Assembly: GCF_036347135.1 (NCBI RefSeq) | Contig: NZ_CP108938.1 | Span: 1,426,001-1,490,000, forward strand | Direction of reading: 5' to 3' | Source: Streptomyces sp. NBC_00775 | GTDB lineage: Bacteria > Actinomycetota > Actinomycetes > Streptomycetales > Streptomycetaceae | Length of the DNA stretch: 64,000 nucleotides | Translations under genes and position numbers: made by a program | In this document: piece after piece, positions 57,857 through 64,000 of the stretch | Position numbering within the stretch: the stretch's first letter is position 1 | Layout: the number at the start of each line of letters is the position of its first letter | Notes under the pieces: model-generated | The model's database searches: none | Told to the model about the DNA's origin: nothing | Seen by the model: the letters and a program-made list of their open reading frames with translations, nothing else

Positions 57857-59083
57857 ATGGGACATCTGCGACAGGAGGTCGAGTCTCGCGAGGCCGGCCT
57901 TGATCCGAAGGCGCTGGCCCGCCTTGACCAGCACTTCGCCCATCTCGTCGACGACGGCCGGCTGCCCGGCTACCTCGTGTCCGTGTCCCGGCACGGCCGC
58001 GTCGCGCACCTCACCACCTACGGCTGCCGCGACCGCGAGGCCCGACTGCCGGTGGAGACCGACACCTTGTGGCGGCTGTACTCCATGACCAAGCCGGTCA
58101 CCTCGGTCGCCGCGCTGATGCTGCTCGAAGAAGGGCGCTTCCAACTCGACGACCCGGTGGCCGACTTCCTCCCCGCCTTCGCCGAGCCGCGGGTATACGT
58201 CAGCGGATCCGGCCCCGGCACGAAGACCCGCCCGGCCGGACAACCCCTCCTGCTCCGCCACCTGCTGACCCACACCGCGGGCCTCACCTTCGGCTTCTAC
58301 TACTCCCATCCCGTCGACGCGCTCTACCGGGACGCCGGTCTGGAGTCCTCGGTGCCGCCGGGCGCGAACCTGGCCGAGACCATCGACGTGTACGCCGGGC
58401 TGCCGCTCCAGTTCGAGCCGGGCACCCAGTGGAACTACTCGGTCGCCACCAACGTCCTCGGCCGCGTCCTCGAAGTGGTGTCCGGCCGGGACCTCGACGA
58501 GTTCCTCGCCGAGCGGATCTTCGGCCCGCTCGGGATGACGGACGCCGGGTTCTGTGTCACGGACGAGCAGGCCGGCCGGCTCGCCGAGTTGTACGGGGAG
58601 GACGACGGGGGCCGGATCACCCCGATCGCCGGGCTCCCGCTGCACGGCCGCCCCCGCTTCCTGTCCGGCAGCGGCGGCATGGTGGGCAGCGCCCACGACT
58701 ACCACCGGTTCATGGAGATGCTCCGCCGCCGCGGCGAACTCGACGGCACCCGCCTGCTGACCCCCGAGACCGTGGACCTGATGGTCTCCAACCACCTCCC
58801 CGGCGACGCGGACCGCCGTACCTTCGGCAGCCCGGTCCACCAGGAACCCGGCAACGCGGGCCTCGGCTTCGGCCTCGGCGTCTCCGTCGTCGTGGACCCG
58901 GAGATCACCCGGTCCCCGTCCAGCCGGGGCGCGTTCGGCTGGAGCGGCGTGGCCAGTACGACGTTCTGGGTCGACCCGCGCCGCGACATGACCGTGCAGT
59001 TCTTCACCCAGGTCCGCCCGACGGCCTCGCACTCCCTCTTTCCCGAGCTGAAGCGGCTGGTGCACGAGGCGGTGCTGGACTGA
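57857..59083 (+). CDS. Serine hydrolase (class C beta-lactamase/esterase family)
   Basis: A 408-residue enzyme of the beta-lactamase-related superfamily (esterase VIII-like). The nucleophile motif is Ser76-Met-Thr-Lys79 ('YSMTKPVTSVAALMLLEEGR'); 'WNYSVATNVLGRVLEVVSG' supplies the Tyr motif and 'GAFGWSGVASTTFWVDP' the C-terminal Gly motif. No signal peptide is seen, so it acts inside the cell, more likely as an esterase than in beta-lactam resistance. The ATG at 57857 has GGAGGAGAGTC upstream and lies 30 bp after the exporter gene, so it may share its transcript. Confidence 0.9.
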   Translation: MGHLRQEVESREAGLDPKALARLDQHFAHLVDDGRLPGYLVSVSRHGRVAHLTTYGCRDREARLPVETDTLWRLYSMTKPVTSVAALMLLEEGRFQLDDPVADFLPAFAEPRVYVSGSGPGTKTRPAGQPLLLRHLLTHTAGLTFGFYYSHPVDALYRDAGLESSVPPGANLAETIDVYAGLPLQFEPGTQWNYSVATNVLGRVLEVVSGRDLDEFLAERIFGPLGMTDAGFCVTDEQAGRLAELYGEDDGGRITPIAGLPLHGRPRFLSGSGGMVGSAHDYHRFMEMLRRRGELDGTRLLTPETVDLMVSNHLPGDADRRTFGSPVHQEPGNAGLGFGLGVSVVVDPEITRSPSSRGAFGWSGVASTTFWVDPRRDMTVQFFTQVRPTASHSLFPELKRLVHEAVLD

Positions 59084-59094
59084 AGCCCGTACCC

Positions 59095-59970
59095 TCACGG
59101 GCTGCGCAGCAGGGCCGCCCCGAGGTCGCTCGCCGTGTAGTGCACCTCGCGCCGGTAGCGGTGACTCGTCACGAGCCCCGCATCCCGCAGAACGGCGAGG
59201 TGCTGCGAGACCGCGCCGAGGCTCAGCCCGGTGCGAGCGGCCAGCTGTGTCGTCGTGCTGGGTGAGCCGGTGAGCGCGAGCAGTCGGGCCCGGCTGCGGC
59301 CCATCAGACGGGCGAGACCGTCACCGGCCCGGTCGCGTCGCTCCCAAAGGGTGCCGAGGGCGCGCGCGGGATAGAGGAGGGCGGGCGGCGCCATGCCGTC
59401 GCCGGCCAGCAGACGGCAGTCGACCGCGAACACCGTGGGCGCCAGGGTGATTCCGGCGCCCTCCGGACCGGGGGCGGACAGCGGCAGGTGCGGGGAGACC
59501 AGCCGGTCGCCCTCCCAGCGCAGTGTCGGATGGAGGTGGGCGAACACCTCCTGAATGCCGTCCTCGGCAAGCTGCCGCGTGCGGTGCGCGATGTCCGCCT
59601 CCAGGAGGGCCCGCATGCGCGGCCAGTGCGGCTCGACGGCCGCCCGCCACCAGGCTCGTACGGCATCGCGGAGCTCCGCCGGGCCCGGCACCCTGGCGAG
59701 TTCCTCCTCGATCTCGGACAGCGGGCAGCGCGGAGGAGGTGTCAGGGAGTCCGGTACGAGTCCGCGGCGGACCAAGTCGCCCAGTGGTGCGGTCCGTTGA
59801 GCGAGGTCGCGTTCCCCGAGCAGCGCCGACGCCTTCTTGATCCAGGACAGGTGGACGGCGTGCCGCCCTGGATCGAGCGCGGCCCGGAAGCCGGCCACGG
59901 TCTCCCCCAGCGGCGACATCGCGAACCTGATGTTGACCACGTCGTGCACACCGAATCGCACCATGCCCAT
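59095..59970 (-). CDS. ArsR-family transcriptional regulator
   Basis: A 291-residue protein with a large N-terminal region (1-215, family seen in Streptomyces regulators: 'FAMSPLGETVAGFRAALDPG', 'FAHLHPTLRWEGDRLVSPHL') and a C-terminal winged helix ('LLALTGSPSTTTQLAARTGL', 'GAVSQHLAVLRDAGLVTSHR'). No metal-binding cysteines are apparent. Two starts are possible (59970 or 59964). It is divergent from the MFS gene at 60062 and probably represses it. A minus-strand -10-like TAGTCT lies near 60015. Confidence 0.88.
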   Translation of the reverse strand: MGMVRFGVHDVVNIRFAMSPLGETVAGFRAALDPGRHAVHLSWIKKASALLGERDLAQRTAPLGDLVRRGLVPDSLTPPPRCPLSEIEEELARVPGPAELRDAVRAWWRAAVEPHWPRMRALLEADIAHRTRQLAEDGIQEVFAHLHPTLRWEGDRLVSPHLPLSAPGPEGAGITLAPTVFAVDCRLLAGDGMAPPALLYPARALGTLWERRDRAGDGLARLMGRSRARLLALTGSPSTTTQLAARTGLSLGAVSQHLAVLRDAGLVTSHRYRREVHYTASDLGAALLRSP

Positions 59971-60061
59971 GGCCCGCCCCCGCTGGTCTCAGGTTGTCCA
60001 AGGTTTTCGCCCAGACTAAAACAATGGCGAAGCCGGGACCGTGGTGGTGATGTTGCCCGCC

Positions 60062-61345
60062 ATGACCCTCCCCACCTCCGGCCTGTTCCGTCACGCCGAC
60101 TTCCGCAGGTTCTGGGCGGCCGACTCGGTGAGCCAGACCGGCGCCGCGGTGACGCTCGTGGCGCTCCCGCTCGTCGCCATCGGCCCGCTGAACGCCACCC
60201 CCTTCGAGGCGGGCCTCCTCGTCGTGTTCGAGTACCTGGCGTTCCTGCTCATCGGACTGCCCGCCGGCGCCTGGGTGGACCGGGTACGGCGCCGTCGCGT
60301 GATGATCGCGGGCTCGCTGTGCCGCGCCGCACTGCTCGGGTCGGTCCCGGTGGCCTACGGCCTGGGGGTGATGACGCTCCCTCAGTTGTACGTCGTGGCC
60401 TTCGGCGTGTCCGTCAGCACGGTGTTCTTCGACGTGGCCCATCAGAGCCACCTGCCCCAACTCGTCGACGACGCGCAGCTGGTGAACGCGAACGTCAGGC
60501 TGGAGGCCACCCGCAGCATCGCGCAGGTGGGCGGCCCCGGGGCGGGTGGCGCGCTGGTCGGGGCACTGTCGGCGCCCGTGGCGATCGTCGTCGACGCCGT
60601 CGGCTTCATCTGCTCGGCGCTCCTGCTCTCCCGCATCCGCCGCGCCGAGGCGAGGCCCGAGGTCCGTCCGGACGCGAGTCTGCGGACCGAGATCGGCGAG
60701 GGGCTGCGCTTCGTCTTCGGCAACCCGCTGCTGCGCGCGCTCACGCTCACCGGGGCGATCTCCAACATGTGCGGGACGATCGGCGCCTCCATGCTGCTGG
60801 TCCTGCTCAACGGCCAACTCGGCCTCTCCCCCTTCCTCTGCGGCCTGGTCTTCACCGCGGAGGCCGCGGGCGGTCTGCTCGGCAGCCTGCTCACGGTGCG
60901 CCTCGCGGGCCGGATCGGCCAGGGCCCGGCGATGTGCGCGGCGGTGATCAGCAGCGGTGTGCTGTGGATGCTGGCCCTGCCGATGTATCAGGCCGACTGG
61001 CGGTTCGCCGTCGCCGTCGCGCTCCAGGGTCTGGGGTGGGTCTGCTTCATGACGTTCAAAATCAACTCGGTCGCGTTCCGGCAGCGGTTGTGCCCGAAGC
61101 CTCTGCTGGGCCGGATGACGGCCACCAACCGGTTCGTGGTGTGGGGTTCCATGCCGATCGGTGCGCTCATCGGCAGCACGCTCGGGCAGAACGTCGGCGT
61201 CCGGCAGGCCATGTGGGTCGGCGTCCTGGGCGAACTCCTCGCCGTACTGCCCGTGTTCTTCTCCCCGTTGCGCACGATGCGCGAACTTCCCGATTCCCCC
61301 GAAGAGGAACAGCGCGCCCAGCGGCCGGTGGTCACACGCGGTTGA
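60062..61345 (+). CDS. MFS transporter (DHA3/MefA-like)
   Basis: A 427-residue 12-helix exporter: 'FRRFWAADSVSQTGAAVTLV', 'YLAFLLIGLPAGAWVDRVRR', 'RLEATRSIAQVGGPGAGGAL' fit the DHA3/MefE-type group of drug exporters. In-frame upstream starts (GTG 60041, ATG 60050) exist. Regulated presumably by the divergent ArsR gene. Its last 14 bases overlap the end of the convergent FAD-oxidase gene. Confidence 0.9.
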   Translation: MTLPTSGLFRHADFRRFWAADSVSQTGAAVTLVALPLVAIGPLNATPFEAGLLVVFEYLAFLLIGLPAGAWVDRVRRRRVMIAGSLCRAALLGSVPVAYGLGVMTLPQLYVVAFGVSVSTVFFDVAHQSHLPQLVDDAQLVNANVRLEATRSIAQVGGPGAGGALVGALSAPVAIVVDAVGFICSALLLSRIRRAEARPEVRPDASLRTEIGEGLRFVFGNPLLRALTLTGAISNMCGTIGASMLLVLLNGQLGLSPFLCGLVFTAEAAGGLLGSLLTVRLAGRIGQGPAMCAAVISSGVLWMLALPMYQADWRFAVAVALQGLGWVCFMTFKINSVAFRQRLCPKPLLGRMTATNRFVVWGSMPIGALIGSTLGQNVGVRQAMWVGVLGELLAVLPVFFSPLRTMRELPDSPEEEQRAQRPVVTRG

Positions 61346-62477
61346 CCTCCGGACGCAGGGCATCCGCGGCGAAGCGGTCGACGCTCAGGGGGCTGATGTC
61401 GACGAAGGATTCACGGCCCAGGTACAGATCGCGGACGACCTCGCCGACCGCCGGTCCCTGGAGGAAGCCGTGGCCCGAGAACCCGGTCGCGTACAGGAAG
61501 CGCGAGCACGAACTCGCCTCGCCGATGAGGGCGTTGTGGTCCGGGGTGATCTCGTACAGGCCCGCCCAGCCGCCCGTCCTGCGCAGGTCGAGCAGGGCGG
61601 GGGCGCGGCGCTCCATCGCGGCGTAGAGGTGCGGGATCCAGCGGTCGTGGGTCTCCGTGGAGAAGCCGGGCCTCTCGTCGGGGTCGGACATGCCGACGAG
61701 GAGGCCGGGGCCCTCGGCGTGGAAATAGAGGCTGGACGTGAAGTCGATGGTCATGGGCAGGCCGGGCGGCAGTCCCGGGACGGGTTCGGTGACGGCGATC
61801 TGGCGGCGCAGCGGCTCCACCGGGAGGTCCACGCCGACCAGCGCGCCGATGGCCCGGGACCAGGCGCCGGCCGCGCAGACGACCGTGTCGGTGGCGATCC
61901 GGCCCTGGCCGGTGACCACGGCCGTGATGGCGTCGCCGTGCGTCTCGATGCCGGTGACCTCGCAGTGCCGCAGTACGGTCGCGCCATGGCGGCGGGCCCC
62001 GGCCGCGTAGCCCTGGACCACGGATTCGGGCGTGCAGTGCCCGTCGTCCGGGGAGAAGGCCGCGGCCAGCAGCCCGTCGGTGGTGATCAGCGGCGACAGC
62101 CGGCGCGCCTCGGCCGGGCCGATCATGCGGCTGGGCACGCCGAGCCCGTTCTGCAGCCGCACTCCCGCCTCGAACGCGGCGACCTCCTCGGGCGTGGAGA
62201 GCAGGAACAGATAGCCGACCCGGTGCAGCCCGATGTCCTGGCCCAGTTCCTCGCCGAAGCGGGCGAACGCCTCCAGACTCCGGGCGCCGAGCTGGATGTT
62301 GAGCTCGTCGGAGAACTGCGCCCGGACCCCGCCGGCCGCGCGTGAGGTCGACCCGGAGGCGAGTTCGTCGCGCTCGACGAGCACCACGTCGGGCACCCCG
62401 GCGCGGGCCAGGTGGTAGGCGATGCTCGTGCCCATCACACCGCCGCCGATGACGACGACCCGCGCGGTCCTGTTCAT
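61332..62477 (-). CDS. FAD-dependent oxidoreductase (DAO/sarcosine-oxidase-like)
   Basis: A 381-residue flavoenzyme of the D-amino-acid oxidase superfamily. It opens with 'RVVVIGGGVMGTSIAYHLAR' (FAD Rossmann motif), 'LVERDELASGSTSRAAGGVR' (flavin loop), and ends 'FLYATGFSGHGFLQGPAVGE', like glycine/sarcosine oxidases. It probably oxidises a secondary amine or amino acid. GGGAGG eight bases before the ATG at 62477 fixes the start. It follows the ornithine-cyclodeaminase-like gene by 48 bp on the same strand. Confidence 0.92.
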   Translation of the reverse strand: MNRTARVVVIGGGVMGTSIAYHLARAGVPDVVLVERDELASGSTSRAAGGVRAQFSDELNIQLGARSLEAFARFGEELGQDIGLHRVGYLFLLSTPEEVAAFEAGVRLQNGLGVPSRMIGPAEARRLSPLITTDGLLAAAFSPDDGHCTPESVVQGYAAGARRHGATVLRHCEVTGIETHGDAITAVVTGQGRIATDTVVCAAGAWSRAIGALVGVDLPVEPLRRQIAVTEPVPGLPPGLPMTIDFTSSLYFHAEGPGLLVGMSDPDERPGFSTETHDRWIPHLYAAMERRAPALLDLRRTGGWAGLYEITPDHNALIGEASSCSRFLYATGFSGHGFLQGPAVGEVVRDLYLGRESFVDISPLSVDRFAADALRPEVNRV

Positions 62478-62525
62478 CGGCACGCCTCCCTGGCTGGGTT
62501 CACCGGCACGCTCCCCCGTACGGAT

Positions 62526-63533
62526 TCATCCGCGCGTCCCCTTCGCCCGGGCCGCGTCGATCACGGCCCAGGCCGCGGCGGCGTCCTGGATGCCGAGCCC
62601 GACGCTGTTGTAGAAGACGATGTCCTCGGGACGCGTACGCGCCGTGTGCCGGCCGGTGAGGACACCGCCGAGCGGGATCAGGTCCTCCCGGGCGAGCCGG
62701 CCGTCGCGCAGCGCCTCGACCACCGGACCGGCGTGCTCCGCCGCGGTCTCCGGATCGTCGACGACCACCGCGGCGGCCCGCCGCACGACCTCCGCGTCGA
62801 CCTCGCTGCGGGTGGGCTCGAAGGACCCGACGCTCACGACCGTGCAGCCCGGCGCCAGCCATTCGCCCCGCACGACGGGGGTGGCGCTGAGGGTGCAGGC
62901 CGCGACCATCGGGAGCCCGGCCACGGCTTCCCCGGCCGTGTCGACGGCCTTGACGGCGACACCGAGTTCGGCGGCGAGGCGCTGCGCCGCGTGCGCCCGT
63001 CGTCCCGGGTCCGGGCTCCACACCCGTACGGACCGCAGCTCGCGGACCCGGGCGACGGCCCGCGCGTGGGCGAGGGCCTGGGTGCCGGAGCCGATCAGGC
63101 CGAGCTCGGCGCTGTCGGCGGTGGCCAGCGCGTCGAAGGCGACGGCGCTGGCGGCGGCCGTACGCAGGGTCGTCACCGCGGTGCCGTCCATGACGGCGGC
63201 GAGCTGCCCGGTGACCGGGTCGAGCGCGTTGATCACCGCGTGAATCGTGGGCAGTCCGGCCGCCGCGTTGCCCGGGTTGACGCTGCCGATCTTGGCGACC
63301 GCCCCGGTGTCCGCGGACAGCCGCGCCAGATACGCGAAGACGACGCTGTCGTCGAAGCGGCTGGGGTGCATGATCTTCCCGGGCAGCTCCGCGGTGCCGT
63401 CACCGAGCGCGGTGAAGGCCGCGCGTTGCGAGGCGATCGCCGCGTCGGTGTCCAGCAGCTCCGCCACCTGTGCACACGAGAGATACAGCGGGCCGCCGGC
63501 GGCGTTGACGGCGGGGTCGTCGTGTTCTGTCAT
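62526..63533 (-). CDS. Ornithine cyclodeaminase/mu-crystallin family protein
   Basis: A 335-residue NAD(P)-dependent enzyme of the OCD/mu-crystallin family. 'YLSCAQVAELLDTDAAIASQ' near the N terminus, 'PTIHAVINALDPVTGQLAAV', the Rossmann 'ELGLIGSGTQALAHARAVAR' and 'EDIVFYNSVGLGIQDAAAAW' are typical. Members include ornithine cyclodeaminase, alanine dehydrogenase and ketimine reductase. The ATG overlaps the stop of the ribA-like gene, so they are translated together. Confidence 0.92.
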   Translation of the reverse strand: MTEHDDPAVNAAGGPLYLSCAQVAELLDTDAAIASQRAAFTALGDGTAELPGKIMHPSRFDDSVVFAYLARLSADTGAVAKIGSVNPGNAAAGLPTIHAVINALDPVTGQLAAVMDGTAVTTLRTAAASAVAFDALATADSAELGLIGSGTQALAHARAVARVRELRSVRVWSPDPGRRAHAAQRLAAELGVAVKAVDTAGEAVAGLPMVAACTLSATPVVRGEWLAPGCTVVSVGSFEPTRSEVDAEVVRRAAAVVVDDPETAAEHAGPVVEALRDGRLAREDLIPLGGVLTGRHTARTRPEDIVFYNSVGLGIQDAAAAWAVIDAARAKGTRG

Positions 63534-64000
63534 TCCTCAGTGATAACCGTCTTCGCCGATCCGCAAAAGATCGCCTGCGCCCAGTCGCCGCCGTCCAGGT
63601 GGGGGAGGTAGTGGTCGAGGCGCTCCCGCTTGGTCAGCAGATAGCTGAGGTTCTCCTCGCACGGCGGGATCAGCAGCGGCACCTGCTCGGCGACCTTGAT
63701 GCCGTTGCGCAGCAGCGACTCCCGTTTGCGCGGGTTGTTCGACAGCAGCCGTACGGACCGTACGCCGAGGTCGTGCAGTATCTCCGCCGCCACCCCGTAG
63801 TCGCGGGCGTCCACCGGAAGGCCCTGGGCGAGGTTCGCCTCGACGGTGTCCATGCCCTCCGCCTGGAGCTTCATCGCGCGCAGCTTGGCGAGCAGACCGA
63901 TCCCCCGGCCCTCGTGGCCCCGGAGGTAGACGAGGATGCCGCGCCCCTCGGCGACGATGGCGCGCAGCGCGGCGGTGAGCTGGGGGCCGCACTCGCAGTG
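63530..64000 (-). CDS. ribA: GTP cyclohydrolase II (RibA-like), 5' part missing
   Basis: The visible 156 residues are the C-terminal part of GTP cyclohydrolase II, which opens GTP to start riboflavin synthesis. Present are the end of the zinc motif 'HCECGPQLTAALRAI', the catalytic 'VYLRGHEGRGIGLLAKLRAM' and 'VDARDYGVAAEILHDLGVRS', 'LLSNNPRKRESLLRNGIKV'. The N terminus is beyond the window, so I cannot say whether a RibB domain precedes it. Coupling to OCD- and DAO-like genes rather than rib genes suggests a specialised, perhaps secondary-metabolic, paralogue. Confidence 0.92.
   Translation of the reverse strand, partial: HCECGPQLTAALRAIVAEGRGILVYLRGHEGRGIGLLAKLRAMKLQAEGMDTVEANLAQGLPVDARDYGVAAEILHDLGVRSVRLLSNNPRKRESLLRNGIKVAEQVPLLIPPCEENLSYLLTKRERLDHYLPHLDGGDWAQAIFCGSAKTVITEE

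Overview
The window is high-GC DNA with GTG/ATG starts, four-base start/stop overlaps, GGAGG-type ribosome sites and gene sets typical of Streptomyces (T7SS-like WXG genes, a second pentose-phosphate cluster with opcA, ECF sigma/anti-sigma pairs, many MFS exporters). It reads as the chromosome of a Streptomyces or close relative. I saw no rRNA, tRNA, CRISPR array, prophage or insertion sequence. The window cuts a gene at each end.

Layout. 0-6.3 kb: an SDR oxidoreductase divergent from MarR and IclR regulators, then a NarL-type two-component system and an MMPL exporter. 6.4-9.4 kb: a very basic 45-residue peptide, an ABC exporter and a Ser/Thr kinase, tightly linked. 9.4-16.9 kb: ECF sigma factor and zinc anti-sigma factor divergent from a cupredoxin lipoprotein; a membrane protein with a triplicated Cys-pair module; an FAD/NAD(P)-binding protein fused to a TTC38-like repeat region; an L,D-transpeptidase lipoprotein. 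17-18.5 kb: a secreted GH16 glucanase behind a LacI-type palindrome. 18.5-22.7 kb: a WXG100/T7SS-like operon of unknown function. 22.9-33 kb: an AraC regulator divergent from tkt-tal-zwf-opcA-pgi-gnd-phosphatase, a nearly complete pentose-phosphate operon without pgl.

33-38.9 kb is the most unusual part. A class-3 lipase is divergent from a 955-residue protein that joins a catalase-like heme domain (His53, Arg327/Tyr331) to an alpha-dioxygenase/cyclooxygenase-like heme domain (His493, His656, Tyr724). A nitroreductase-like flavoprotein is translationally coupled to it. This suggests an oxylipin pathway: release of a fatty acid, dioxygenation, then rearrangement of the hydroperoxide.

38.9-49.7 kb: a hypothetical protein, an amino-acid permease, a secreted GH31 glycosidase, and a shikimate/quinate-type catabolic set (3-dehydroshikimate dehydratase, shikimate dehydrogenase, TetR regulator, MHS-family transporter) apparently sharing one TetR operator motif. 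49.9-51.8 kb: a GT-B-like protein whose coding sequence holds 15 perfect copies of a heptanucleotide, a candidate for frameshifting by repeat slippage. 51.8-53.9 kb: a STAND-like ATPase lacking the Walker A lysine. 54-61.3 kb: exporters and their regulators (a MerR-type promoter, a TetR gene under a double palindrome, an ArsR gene) with a serine hydrolase and an F420/PPOX-type protein. 61.3-64 kb: a coupled ribA-like, ornithine-cyclodeaminase-like and FAD-oxidase gene set entering from beyond the right edge.
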